Below, one piece after another: positions 19,621 through 31,215 of a stretch of DNA of 64,000 nt. The DNA comes from Flaveria trinervia (lineage: Eukaryota; Streptophyta; Magnoliopsida; Asterales; Asteraceae), in NCBI GenBank assembly GCA_025506515.1, contig CM046442.1:111175991-111239990 (forward strand). The letters run 5' to 3'. The position numbers were made by a program, and so were the translations under genes. The notes under the pieces are model-generated. The model saw only the letters and a list, made by a program, of their open reading frames with translations, was not told the origin of the DNA and did not search any database. Numbering within the stretch: position 1 is the first letter of the stretch; every line of letters begins with the position of its first letter.

Positions 19621-21287
19621 AGACTCAAACTCATCTTTTCTTTTGGAAAAAATTTGTTCTAGCTCAATGTTCTTATTAATTAAAGCTACATTTGCTTCTC
19701 TAATGGAAGCAAATGCTGCTATGCATGGTTCAGAACATAATTTGCTTTTGCCTCAGAGGATACCTGTGATACCTGAGGTGTAGAAGCATTAGAAAATGAA
19801 GTATCAGCAGACTCCAAAGCCATAAGATCTAGAATCCCAAAAGGACTGTCACCACCATGTTGACCAGCACCTGAGAATAGTTGTTCATGACCAGACATGT
19901 CATCTGGTAAACTGCTCCAGTCAACAACTCCTGGGGTGAAGAAGTTGTGTTGTTGAGGTTGAGTTTGTTGTTGAGATTGGGATGGCTGAGGTTCTGGTAG
20001 TGCATGAGGTTGTGGTGCCATAGGAACTTGAACTTGATTTGACTGTGGCATGTAATAACAAGGGTAAGGATATGGCATTTGACCTTGAGGAACAAAATAT
20101 GCAGGAGATTGTTGTTGAGGATGATGACTAGAAGTGACAGGATGTTGCCCTCTGTGTTGTTGACTATTGCCAGGAAAAGTCACAAAGGGTGCAGTGGAGT
20201 TAGATCCATTGATCTACACTCTCTTGCAAAGTGTCCAAGCCTTTGGCATTTGTGACACCTCAACTTGCTCTTGTCAAAACCAACTTTGGTTTTGCCAGAG
20301 AGTCCTGGGAATTTTCTTCCAGTTCTTTTGTAGAACTTCTGAGATCTGATATTTATCAAGGCCATTTGGCTCAAAATATCCATCTCTTCTAAGTCGTCAT
20401 CAGCAATCCCCTTGAGATCATCTATAATGAAACATAAATTGTCATTATTACACCCAGTAAACTGACCATCAACACTCACAAATGTAGAATCAGAAGTGTT
20501 TGAAGAGAAATTAATATGCTCATCATACTGGCATTCAGATGAAGCATATTCTGACTCATGACCAACCAAGGTAGTGTTGCCTGGTACAAAGTCTTCAGTG
20601 AGCTTTCCAGATGAAGACAGCTTTCTCTTCTGTTCTATCTCTCTCTCAAACGTGAGCAGTTTCCCATGGAGTTGGGTGAGAGATAGTTTGTCCAAACTTG
20701 CACTGGAGCGTAGGACAATAGTATATGTGTCCCATCTCTCAGGCAGTGATCTGAGAAATCTGTTATTCATCTGAATATTGTGTACTCAAGTTTGACCATT
20801 TTTAATTCAGAGATCAAACAAGAGAACCGCTCAAATTGTTGAGTCAGTGTCTCACCCTTTCTATGAGAGAATGTCTCATATTGTTGGGCAAGGATTTCTC
20901 TATTATTTGCCAAGACCTCATCTGTTCCTCCAAATTGTTCTTTCAAGGCATTCCAGAGGTCATGGGCAGTTTCATGATGCATTAGCCCAGAATAGATTTC
21001 ATTGGGCAGTGCCATGGCCAGAATTCCATGGGCTTTTGCATCAATTTCAAGCAACTTCTTATCCTCATCTGAGTATTGCTCCCTCCTCTTCGGAACCATT
21101 TGATTGGTTTCCGGGTTATTCACCATAGGCTTGTGTGGACCATGTACCACTAATGTCCAACAACCTGTGCTGTTAACAGACAGGTGATGGAGCATTCGTC
21201 GTTGCCATATGTTATACTCATTCCTAACCAGCATTGGTGGCTTGGTTGAGGAACCAGTATTGTGAGGATCATGGAGGGAGTAGTCAT
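19621..21287 (-). pseudogene. gag: gag of element N, frameshifted
   Basis: The start at 21287 ('MTTPS') is the same as in the P elements, and a one-base deletion shifts the frame seven codons later. Blocks: 'IWQRRMLHHLSVNSTGCW' (about 21170-21220), 'AHGILAMALPNEIYSGL' (about 20990-21045), 'LTQQFERFSCLISELK' (about 20800-20850), 'MNNRFLRSLPERWDTYTI' (20770-20717), CHKCQRLGHFAREC zinc knuckle (20260-20215), and a Gln/Pro-rich stretch with 'AYFVPQGQMPYPYPCYYMPQ' (20100-20045). It ends in the coiled-coil segment 'CIAAFASIREANVALIN' (19730-19670). At about 19630 the homology to P-element gag ends and the aORF begins. Single-base indels occur near 21270, 20770, 20200 and 19740. Confidence 0.85.
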
Positions 21288-21507
21288 TTTCAGTTCAAAA
21301 ACAATTTAATTCAAGCTTTTAAAAGTTTTATACAGACCACAACAAACTCAATGAAAACCAAGAAAAGATCTCAGGATGTATGACCAGAGATACAGAAAAT
21401 TCAATCTCTATAACCGTTTCTTGCAAATACAAAAGCTAATTCAATCAAACTTAGATCTTGAATAGCAGTTTCAATGATCAATTATTAGATTGATCAATGA
21501 TGAACCT

Positions 21508-21519
21508 GCTCTGATACCA
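21508..21519 (-). promoter_or_regulatory. Primer-binding site (element N)
   Basis: Read on the minus strand it is TGGTATCAGAGC, complementary to the 3' end of initiator methionine tRNA, two bases from the 5' LTR end at 21522. Confidence 0.9.
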
Positions 21520-21521
21520 TT

Positions 21522-22367
21522 TGACAGGATCAGCGATCACAAGTTTGATGTATTAGAGTTCAAAGCAGCGGAATAAGAACAGGAATTGACAAATTGTAGC
21601 AAGAAATCGATACTTGTATGCATTAAGAGCACATACGGTTATAGTGAGAGAATATATCTCTGATTCAAGGAATGTTTATAGGTATGGAATATTTCTGATC
21701 AAATCATTCAATTATTATATTAGGTTGACACTCCTTATATAGAGTGCAATCGCTGCTGTTATCACGGGAAAGTGACAACTGGCAGATCTAATACAAAAAT
21801 AACTAACTCTTAACAAACTACTGAAATGTTCACAACTATTGAGAACATATCAGAGTGTTAAGTACAAAAGAAGAGACTACTGAAACTACAACGACTGAAG
21901 ATCAAGCTCTTCAGTCGTTTTACAAAACTACTGATAAATATAAAACAACTGATGAGCACACAACTGAAGAAGTATTCTTCAGCTATTGTGTCAAACTACT
22001 GAAAAGATGAAACATAAAACTACTGAAAGGTAAACCGTCACAACTACTGAAGAAGACCTCTTCAGCTGTTGTGACAACGTCTGATACTTTGGTCTTCAGC
22101 ACTTGTGTCTTCAGACTTTGTCTTCAGCACTTGTCTTCAGCACTTGTCTTCAGACTTTGTCTTCAACACTTGTCTTCAGACTTTGTCTTCAGCACTTGTC
22201 TTCAGACTTTGTCTTCAGCACTTGTCTTCAGACTTTGTCTTTAGCACTTGTCTTCAGACTTTGTAATCAGCTGTTGTCTTCAGCTGTTGTGGTCTTCAGT
22301 AGTTGTTGTGACGTCTGTGGGACTTAAAGGTTTTTCTGATCCGGCTCATTGGTTTTTTGGTCCAACA
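21522..22367 (-). repeat. Family-T LTR, 5' LTR of element N
   Basis: An 846-bp LTR ending on the plus strand in TTTTGGTCCAACA. It matches 15998-16857 with roughly ten substitutions or small indels outside the minisatellite. It has a minus-strand TATATAA (21735-21741), the 39-bp palindrome (22037-22075) and the alternating minisatellite (22092-22265). Confidence 0.9.
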
Positions 22368-22372
22368 CTCTT
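22368..22372. repeat. Target-site duplication CTCTT, right
   Basis: The partner of 15993-15997, exact match. Confidence 0.9.
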
Positions 22373-23111
22373 TCTTCAACACAGCCTCAAACCAGCCTGA
22401 CATCTTTCTCGGGTCAGCGTATAACAGCTTTAGTTTAGCTAGCTGGTTGAGCTCAAAACCAGGTAGAGTCTTTAGATCATGCGGGAATCTAATATACTCA
22501 ATACCTTTCTCTCTCTACTGTGTAAACATTAAGATCATCAAAATGTGCCCACGCAATAATTCTGCCTGACACCAATTGATGTTTCTTCACATTGTAGAGC
22601 TTGGTGTAGACATTCTGTTTCGGGGCAGCGTGTTGGGCTCGGATCTCCTCAAAACAACCAGTCCATTCAGCCTTTCTGATATCAACATCAAGGTTTGAGG
22701 CTTGGGCTTATCCTTCAACCTTCTCAGACTCTTGCTCTATCTTATCTAGCATCTCAAATGTATCACCGACTAGGGAGTCTCCCAAATTAGGAACCGCATT
22801 TCCCTCCTTGTCAGCGTACTTGGGATAGTGCTCTGCAATGACGTCCTCTATCTCTATTTCATCAATGTCATTCGGCTCATCGTCACTAGTTTCTACAAAG
22901 GTTGGAGTGTCCTTTACAATCTCATCGGGATTAAGCTTGAACATTTCTGCAATCTGCTCGTTAGTGAGATTGTGAATGATCTCTCCTTCTTCAGGAGTGT
23001 ACATCACAGATCTCCTAACAATACCTTGCAAATCAAGAATCATCATGAGCTGAGTCTTGATCTATTGGAGGGGAGCAACATCATGTTCATCCTTCTAAAA
23101 GTTTGGATCTG
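22373..23111 (-). pseudogene. aORF exon 2, upstream part (element 2)
   Basis: From the splice acceptor at 23111: 'DPNF', a stop, 'KDEHDVAPLQ', then 'MMILDLQGIVRRSVMYTPEEGEIIHNLTNEQ' conserved around 22970-23046 and 'DDEPNDIDEIEIEDVIAEHYPKY' (about 22820-22890). This continues to 'KAEWTGCFEEIRAQH' (about 22620-22680) and 'LYNVKKHQLVSGRIIAWAHFDD'. It breaks at 22373 where element N inserted; the remainder is at 15532-15992. Stops near 23098 and 22712 and a shift near 22520 show decay. Confidence 0.72.
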
Positions 23112-23254
23112 CTTGATTTAAAACATGTAACACAACAAATATTAGTCAATAATCAAAGCAGTAAATGTCAACATTAAGTATAAACATTCATTACATTATT
23201 TTGATACAAGATTCAAATACATATGATTTAAATACATAAACAACTAAGTATTAC
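23112..23254 (-). other. Putative intron in aORF (element 2)
   Basis: A 143-bp interval, GTAATAC to AAATCAAG on the minus strand, phase 1, in the same position as the introns at 1099-1247 and 9019-9163. Confidence 0.65.
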
Positions 23255-25243
23255 TCTTGTCTTGTATCATGTGCTCTTCTGCTCGCGGGGCTGAAGTGGA
23301 GGCACCTTGGTCTTGAGCTCTTTTTGTCCTCCTTTCACTCGCAGAAGTAGCACCCGCGCAGCAGATGCATCCTCATCATCATCAACATCATCAGCATCAT
23401 CATCAGCATCTGTATCATCCTCAATGTCATCACCATCATCATCATCATCATCATCATCACTGTCATCATCACCATCATCTCCATCTTTTTCCTTGATATT
23501 TAAGGGCTTTTCCTTTGATCCCTTTAGCCGCAGCATGATGGTCTTGTTGGTGGTCTCCAACTCCTCTATCCTTTTAGCTACTTGAGCATGTTGCTCCCGG
23601 AGTTGGGACATCTCTAGGCGCTGTGCATCCATCAGCTGGGCTTGTTGCTCTATCTGTTGTGCCTGCTGAGATATCTGCATAGATTGAGCAACAGTAAGGT
23701 CTACTAGTTGTCGAATCTGAGCAGTCTTCTCGTCATCAGCAGCCAACAGCTTCAGCACCATACGATTTAGTGCCGAAAGCTGTTCCTCTACCCCAATAGG
23801 AGGTAGAGTGGATCCTGATGGGAAGGAAAGGAATGTAGATGGTCCAGCATGGTGGCTGGTGGTGGTGGTAGTTGTAGTGGTGAAGATTGGGGGTAATATA
23901 GATGAAGGTGGTCGTGGTGTGGGTGTGGTAGTAGTGATGGTAAGTGGATGGGTGTGGTAGTAGTGGTGGTAGGTGGAGTGGTGGTAATGGTGGTAGTAGT
24001 AGTGGTAGGTGGAGTGGTGGTTATGAAGGTCAATTTTCTCTTCTTCTTCTTCTTCTTCAGGCCATGGTGTTGAGCCATCCTTTTCTTCCTCGATCCTTTC
24101 GAGGAGGATGCTCCCCCTGAAGCACTGCTTGGCTGATCGGGAGCATATGTAGGATCAGTGTTAGTCTCTCCCGACCCGCCAGGGCGTTCACTAACCGCCC
24201 GAAGCCCTCGTTCTATGAAAACAACCGTACTACCAATAGTCCGAGTTAGAGGCTCCTCATCTATGTCCTCCTCCTCATCAAGTATGAAGTCTCTGCTCCG
24301 TCATGGGTAGATACCGGAGTTGTATCGGCAGTGGGGTCCCTTGTTGAGAGAGCCCTGCATCTCCACCATCACCGCTGTCTTCATCATCGGAGTCATCCTT
24401 CGAGAGATGTAACTGCTTTAAATCAGAGTCACTGTCCACGTGACGCCACTTACGTTCCCCGGCGCCACGTAGTCCACCTTGGCCGATGGCCTATAAGTCT
24501 CTTTACCGTGGGCTTGACCTGTTTTCCCCGGTAAACCCTGATACGACCCAGTTTCGTATCATCCATAATCTCTAAAGCCATAGCATCGTGGCTTTCCTTT
24601 GGTAGCGAGGGCAGCTTCTCGTCAAAAATCATCTGTAAGAACCAAGGGTACATGTAGAATCCCTCCTTGCCCTTTGCCTCCAAGTTCTCTATCAGATAAG
24701 AGAAAATCATGCTAGAAAATCCGAAAGGTGGTTCAGTACCAGTGCCACATAGGCATTTTGAATCTGGTCTGATAGGTCGTCGAACCCACCCCTTCACGAT
24801 GCTATGCATTTGAGGATAACATGTTCTAAGTACTTATACTGGGGGCACAAGTTGCTCTTGTTGAGCACCCCTGAGTTTATGTCCCCAGCATACTTTATCC
24901 TCATGAAGCACCCTCTCACTGTCAGTGGGTGAAGTCCGGTGGGGTGATCAGTATCGTCTCACAACTCAAGTACCCGCTGAATGTTTGCAGCGGTAATCTC
25001 TATATCCATACCAAAAATAGAACTCCGTATGTTGTACGGCTCACGTGATCAATCAATAGATGCATTATACCAGAAGGCCTGTTGTATAGACTTGTAGGGA
25101 GTGCATGGTGTAGAAATGGCCTTGTGGATCCTTGATCGCTTGAGAAAAGCGATGATCTCTGCAAACTCGGCACCATTCCGAGTTGTGGAGTCCAGGTGAG
25201 CACAAATTTTATGCTTGGGGTTGATAGACCATCTATCAGCCAT
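23255..25243 (-). pseudogene. aORF exon 1 (element 2), frameshifted
   Basis: Start at 25243 ('MADRWSINPKHKICAHLDS'). The N-terminal domain has 'EFAEIIAFLKRSRIHKAIS', 'YKSIQQAFWYNA' and 'MYPWFLQMIFDEKLPSLP'. It continues through a charged linker, Thr/Pro-rich repeats (23830-24030), a long Gln-rich coiled-coil-like segment with 'QQAQQIEQQAQLMDAQRLE' (about 23610-23700), 'VAKRIEELETTNKTIMLRL' and a run of Asp (23395-23480). The stretch 23267-23761 is uninterrupted (164 codons), the best preserved part of any aORF here. Frame breaks lie near 25190, 24800, 24450, 24290 and 23780. Function unknown. Confidence 0.72.
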
Positions 25244-27058
25244 CGATCTGTAACACAAGACACATAGACATTAGTTATCCACATGAGACAAATGAATCTT
25301 AATAAACTTGGTTGAATTCATCTAGGTTCATTCATGCGATTGAACCATGCGACTGGGTTCAGTAGTTTGTCTTGTCATGCGACTGGATTTAGTCGTGTGA
25401 TTGAACAGGCGACTGAGTTCAGTCGGTTGACTAAGCCTGCGAATGGTTCAGTCAGCCGATTGAGCTCATTCGTATGGTCCATTCGGCTGATTGAGCCATT
25501 CGACCAGCTCAATCGTGCGATTTTTGTTCAACCTTATGACCAGTCGCATGACCCACTGTTCGACCGACTTAGATTTGAATTTTAACCAAGATATGAAATT
25601 AGACGTCGTGCACCGGTTCTTTAGACTGGCATTCATATATCTAATACCCTAAAACCTTCAATTTTAACATTTTACTTGGTTTAAGTAGGTCATTAGCCCA
25701 TTTAGTGTCCGGTTCTTGTTTGAGTCGAGAATTTTAAAGTTAGGGCACCATTTCGTCAGATTTGAGTGAGATATCATGACACTGTACCTGTATATCAATC
25801 TACAATCGTCAGTATATCAATAAGAATTAGAAAACTTGATCTAATAGAATTTGGGCAGAGTAACGGTAGTGTGTGCGAATTAAGGTCGATTAGGGAGTGA
25901 TGAGTCGAATTTGATTGACTATGCCCTATTTATACTGAGTCTGAGTTCAATTGGCCGACTGGACCCATTCTATCTGTTCATTCGGGCTAAAGGACCCCAG
26001 TCGTGCGATTGGCTCGGTTGCTCACATTCAGTCGGCCGACTAGGTTTCAGTCGAGCGACTGACTCATTCGCACACCTCCATTCGGTCGACTGGCTCATTC
26101 TGATAATCCATTCAGTTGAATGGTTCCTACTCATGTCCATTCGGCTGTTTAGGGCATGAGTATGGTCCATTCGTATGGTTGGTCCATACACATGGTCTAT
26201 TCGTGCGAATGAGTCAGACTCCTGAATTTGACTTTAAGACCATTCCACACTTTTATCTTAAACATTATGAGCATTTTATCATCTCATCCATGATCATTTT
26301 AACTTGAAAAACCTTTGACCACCCCAGACATGGTCCATTAAAAATAATTTGTCACCTCAGACATGACCCATTTTTACTTGAAAGCACGTGTGTTCATCTC
26401 AGACGTGACCATTTAGATGATATGGTTCCCTATCAACTTCCATGACATAGTTCGATATTGAACAAAAAACTAAAATTGACAAACTTTAAACATAAATAAA
26501 AGAAATAAAACTGTAACTTAAAACTAAGACATGTTTTTGTGTTTTTGTGAGGGTTAAGTCCTCAGATATAAATCTAAGAAATTATTTATCTGAAAAGGCA
26601 GCCTCAATTCATCTAAATCATACATGGATCTAGTCAGTTTGGAATCATACACGATATTCAAATCATTCGGGACAGGTTATCTAAAGCTTTTGATGCTCTA
26701 TTCTTGTTTTTCATCTAGAGTCATTTAGCAAATTCAGAAATCATACTACTACCTTTAGGTCCCCACACTGATTTCAACTTTCAAGAATTGTAGCCACAAT
26801 AATTGTCAGTATATTTTTCCTCTTAAATCCATACACAGACTTTCAACACAGATTGGTGATGGTTTAGTTTGTTTATTTCAACAAGCATTTATGGATTCCA
26901 CACTTATACGGTAATCAACTTCCTCAGGAGATTTTTTAGCGGTCTCAGGGTAGTATCCAAGAAGAAACTATTCATAGAACTTTCAAAGAGAAGCCAAGCC
27001 CCAGGTCAGTGCCACCGCACAGAAGAGAGGTGGCAAACAACAATGAATTCAAGAATAT

Positions 27059-27117
27059 ATAGGTTATGCTTATCCTCAGGTCAGTGCCACCGCACAGCAG
27101 AGAGGCACATAACCTAT
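27059..27117 (-). other. 59-nt conserved stem-loop in spacer (element 2 side)
   Basis: The outer arms ATAGGTTATG and CATAACCTAT are a perfect 10-bp inverted repeat. The apical CGGTG-G-CACTG pairs with one G-U. Length and order equal the copy at 12980-13038, and the upstream paralogous motif is at 27000-27033. Confidence 0.6.
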
Positions 27118-27670
27118 TTTCTTGTTTGATCAATTTCAGTCTTTTTGTACAGATCTCACCAACAACATAGGTTATCAGTTTGATTGTGTTTGCATTTTTT
27201 ATGTGCTTTTGCTCATGCTTTGGTCTTATGCACACATTCATGGCGTTTATTTTGCTTATCACCCCTTATTGGAATCTTGTTTATTGTGTTAAGAAGGGAT
27301 AAGGTGTTACCCACAGCTAGTCAAACATTTTAGTTTAATCTTGAGATCACCAAAAAGGTCTAGTCATCTATTGTGTTGAATCTACCGACATATCATCTAT
27401 GATCTAGCAACCTCTAGGTCTACTTTCTTTGTGTTACCTTAGTAGTAGCTAGTTTGTCTATCATATTTCCTTTTATAGTGCTCAGACTACACAGACTTAT
27501 ACTAGAGCTTTACATCTTTTTCAAATTTAAAATTTTAAAGTCCCAAATGGTTTGCTCCTGTGTACTATCATATTCCAAAGATTGAATCGGTATCACACAT
27601 ACGATCTTATTTTTCCTTCAGCTACCTCTCCTCCTCCCTCGTATTTTTTTTATATACAGTCTAAACCTAC

Positions 27671-27683
27671 TCTCCCCCTTAAA
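27671..27683 (-). promoter_or_regulatory. Internal polypurine-tract-like site
   Basis: Plus-strand TCTCCCCCTTAAAA, read TTTTAAGGGGGAGA, about 150 bp after the pol stop; equivalent to 13583-13593. Confidence 0.4.
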
Positions 27684-27831
27684 ATTTTAAAACCGTAATG
27701 GATTAGCGTTTTAGGATTTTAATAGGCAAGACCATAAGACCAATTTTAATTAACCAACGTAAAATTAAGCAACTAAATTAAAATTGAATAATAAAAATAA
27801 AAAGAAAAGTAAAGTTACACGACACATCAGA

Positions 27832-29335
27832 CTACACATGGTCATGTTCAGGAATGACCTCATTTTTCTTTTTAATGCCGTTGACCTCTAACAGATATAG
27901 AAAACATGGTTTGTCAAAAGCCTTTGTATAGAGGTCAGCACGTTGAAAATCTGTGTTTATTTTTACCACATCGATTAAGTTCTTTTCAAAGCAATCACGT
28001 ATAAAGTGATATTTAATCCTGATGTGTTTTGTCTTAGGATGTTGGACCGGGTTTTTAATGACCGCAATTGCAGCAGAGTTATCAACAAAGATATGAGTAG
28101 AAGAGAATTTCAAACCGTAATCCCACATTTGGTGTTGAATCCATATAATTTGAGAACAACAGCTTGCAGCAACAACGTATTCGGCTTCACAGGTTGACAA
28201 TGCAACCGAGGTCTGCTTCTTACATTGCCAGGTTACTAATCTTCTCCCAAAGAACTTACACCCTGCTGATGTAGACTTGTAGTTCATCTTGCAGTCGCTG
28301 TAATCTGATTCACTATATGCTGTAAGCTCAAAGTCATCATCATGAGGATACCACAACCCAAGTGTGGGTGTGCCCTTCACATAACGGAAAATCCTTTTGA
28401 CCCCAATAAGATGGTTCACCTTAGGCTTTGCCTGATATCGTGAGCATAAACATGTAGCATACATGATATCAGGTCATGAGGCAGTGAGATACATGAGAGA
28501 TCCAATCATCCCTCAGTACATAATGTCATCTACCAGATCACCATTCTCGTCGGGGGCTACATCATGGTTTGTAGCAAGTGGAGTTCACCTGTAGAAGCAT
28601 TCTCCATGTCAAACCGACTGAGAATATCACCTACATACTTGGTCTGATGTAAGAAAATCCCTTTTGGTGTCTGATCCACCTGTAACCCAAGAAAGAACTT
28701 CATCTCTCCCATCACACTCATCTCAAAAAGTCTGCCTTCATTAGTGCTTTAAACTCTTTACATAATTCTTTGTTCTTGGAACTGAAGATTATGTCATCAA
28801 CATAGATTTGTACCAGCAGTAAATCTCCATCTTTTTCTTTGATAAACAATGTATATTGACTCCCTTACAAAAACCGTGTTTCACAAGATGAGTCGAGAGT
28901 TTCTCATACTCGGAGCTTGATGAAGCCCGCATAGTGCCTTGTCGAGTTTGTAAACTCTGTCCCGGTGATATGGATCCTCAAATCCCTTGGGTTGACTGAC
29001 ATATACTATCTCTCGAATCTCACCATCAAGGAACGCACTCTTCACATCTAGTTGATAAACTTTGATTTTCATATAAGATGCATAGGCAAGGAAGATGCGG
29101 ATTGCTTCCATCCTTGCCCCGGGTGCAAACACTTCATTGTAGTCAATGCCCTAAACTTGTCGAAAACCCTAAACAACAAGCGAGCCTTGTTTCTGATGAT
29201 CACTCCTTGATCATCTTTCTTGCATTTCAAGACCCATTTGGTGCCAATGACCTTGGCACCTTTAGGTCTATCCACTAGAGTCCATACACCTAACTTCTTA
29301 AACTGAAGAAGTTCTTCTTGCATGGCACTCACCAA
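27832..29335 (-). pseudogene. pol: Copia pol: reverse transcriptase and RNase H (compound insert)
   Basis: RT starts with 'VWTLVDRPKGAKVIGTKWV' (about 29215-29290). It passes through 'YQLDVKSAFLDGEI' (about 29015-29060) and the active-site 'VQIYVDDIIF' (about 28785-28815). RNase H is intact over 27832-28464: 'GVKRIFRYVKGTPTLGLWYP', 'WQCKKQTSVALSTCEAEYVV', 'IFVDNSAAIAVIKNPVQHPK', ending 'NEVIPEHDHV' and stop. RT is broken by shifts near 29180, 28910, 28870 and 28730. RT and RNase H copy the packaged RNA into DNA in the particle. The same RNase H is found truncated at 13729. Confidence 0.88.
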
Positions 29336-30942
29336 GCCTCATCATTCAGTGCTTCACCAACATACTTTGCTCAAACTGAGACACAGAGCAATGATAGGCA
29401 CCATCGTGAAGGTATCCCTTTTCCATCACAGAGGCATAATCAGCTGAACACAACTGATTTCTAGTCTGGACCCCTGATCTCACATCTCCTATAACATTAT
29501 CCAAAGGATGATAGACATTTAGAAGTGAGTCGCAAGTGATTAGAACAACTACTCAGAATCAAGATTGTGAAAATTTGGTTCTGGATCTGAGGCAATAGGA
29601 GTCTAAGGTTTCGAAGGCTCAGAAGCATTACTATCAGATGCTTGTGGACTTGTGGTAGGCGGAACCTGTACATCCTGGTTGTTCTGATTATTGTCTATAT
29701 TTTCTTCATCAGAGGAAGAGTCACTTACATCAAGTGCTCCCCCCGAGTTGGTAGATGATTGACTTTGTAAACTGGATGGTGTTGAATCTTGAGACGGTGT
29801 GTTCAAGACATCATACATTATCTTGTTTTCCAACTCGTCTTCTGAAGCGGTGAGAGGTATGTTGAAGGAGTTGAAGAATCCATCATAGTCAAAGAAGTAA
29901 GCAGGCCCTTTTCCAGCAGGTGGAGTGGTGTATCTCTGAACATCAACGTTACACCACACATCTACTTGACCTGTTGAGTTGTTATAAACTCTCTTGTTTG
30001 GTATGTTGTATCCTAGAAAGATTCCTTCATCAACCTTCTCACTGAATTTTCCCTCTTGAGTTTTCTTCAGCACGGTGCACGGAGCGCCAAATGGCTCGAG
30101 ATACTCTAGGTTAGGTTTATGTCGTTGTAGTAACTCGTAGCACGTTTTTCCATGATGTTTAACTACCAGAACTCGATTAAGTGTATAACATGCATTTTCC
30201 ACTGCTTCATTCCAGAATTGAATAGGCAGTTTCGAGTCTGCCAGCATTGTCCGTGCAGTCTCTATCAAACTGCAATTCTTTTGTCCAGCAACCCTATTCA
30301 TCTGAGGAGTGTAGGCAAAGGTAAAGTGATGCACAATTCCATTTTCCTTGCAGTAGGCCTCCATCCATGGATTCTTAACTCGGTTCCGTTGTCTGAGCGC
30401 ACTTGTCGTACCTTCAGCTCGTATAGGGATTCTAATGTAGTTACGAATTCATTGAAGGATTCAAATGTTTCTGATTTTGATTTCAGAAAGATTACCCAAG
30501 AGAATCTTGAGTAGTCATGAGTAACTATATAACGATACAACTTGCATGCAATGCTTATTGTACTGACTGGACCAAACAAGTCCATGTGAAGGAGCTCAAA
30601 AGGAAGTTCTATAAAATGGACTTTCTTTTCCTTATGAGTCTTCTTTATCTGTTTGCCCTTCTTGCACGCAACACAGAAATCCAGGAGTTGGAAGTTTTTG
30701 ACATTTACTCCTCTCACTAGATCATTCTGGATCAAGTGATTTATTTTCCTCGGATTTATGTGTCCCATTCTCCTATGCCAGGAGATGGAGTCCTTCTCAG
30801 TAGCTTTGGACAAGAAGCTTTGAACTTCATGATCAGTTGTTGAGGCTTTTAAGAGATCCAAAACATAAAGATCATTTATCTTGAAGCTAACTTTAGGACT
30901 TGGTCCTCCGGGATCACACAGTCCTTCTACAGAACATAGCAC
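29336..30942 (-). pseudogene. pol: Copia GAG-pre-integrase and integrase (compound insert)
   Basis: Zinc-binding GAG-pre-integrase: 'WHRRMGHINPRKINHLIQND' with 'CVACKKGKQ' (about 30650-30790). The integrase core keeps the first two acidic residues, in 'LLHMDLFGPV' and 'VRSDNGTE'. At the third position the usual V-A-E-R-K-N reads V-A-G-Q-K-N (about 30280-30290), so the catalytic Glu appears lost. The C-terminal part 'GTPSQDSTPSSLQSQSS' (29603-29830) is Ser/Asn-rich. A frameshift splits the core near 30365. It would insert the cDNA into the genome; this copy looks inactive. Confidence 0.85.
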
Positions 30943-31215
30943 TTCTTATTGTCAAACACTACCTTAAAGTCTTTATCACATATTTGAGAAACAGAAAGCA
31001 AGTTATTTTGTAATTGTTGGACATAATTTACCTTGTCGAACTTAACTTTCTGATTACCTACTTCTCCTTGAGTTGTGATGTACCCACCTTTGTTTCTAGC
31101 AAACGAAACATGACCTCCTTTTACCTATTTGACGTTTGATAAAATATACTTCTTCCTGTCATGTGCTTGGATGCTCTGCTGTTTATAATCCACGTGTTCA
31201 TTTCAGCACTATATC
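30943..31215 (-). pseudogene. pol: Copia protease remnant (compound insert)
   Basis: The sequence reads 'WIINSRASKHMTGRKKY' (about 31140-31190), where active copia proteases have an Asp-Ser-Gly signature. Both the Asp and the Gly are changed (Asn, Arg). Downstream 'GGHVSFARNKGGYITTQGE' and 'NNLLSVSQICDKDFKVVFDN' are the standard copia segment between protease and integrase. In-frame stops near 31125 and 30935. Confidence 0.8.

Larger units (their letters stand above)
15998..22367 (-). mobile_element. Element N: pol-less Sirevirus (family T), nested in aORF
   Basis: A 6.4-kb minus-strand element with two LTRs about 98 percent alike by eye outside the minisatellite, a perfect 5-bp duplication, a primer-binding site and a polypurine tract. 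Its inside holds gag followed directly by an aORF. Protease, integrase, RT and RNase H are missing. It must have been copied by proteins supplied from elsewhere if the deletion predates its insertion. LTRs and gag match the plus-strand P elements at 47858-64000. Confidence 0.9.
25260..27831 (-). other. Non-coding spacer between pol and aORF (element 2 side)
   Basis: Homologous to 11197-13728 and likewise without a credible gene. It has palindrome clusters at 25325-25565 and 25930-26215, the CACCTCAGACATGA short repeats (26280-26415), the hairpin pair (27000-27033 and 27059-27117) and an internal purine tract at 27671-27683. Confidence 0.65.

Noticed and set aside
21508..21519. tRNA-like match (TGGTATCAGAGC)
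   Set aside because: Only the primer-binding site complementary to tRNA-Met; no cloverleaf surrounds it. The same applies at 48762, 55812 and 63287.
15998..22367. Claim that element N was already frameshifted when it inserted
   Set aside because: The LTR pair has about ten differences, including indels, outside the minisatellite, so the gag frameshifts can be explained by decay after insertion. Only the pol deletion may be older.
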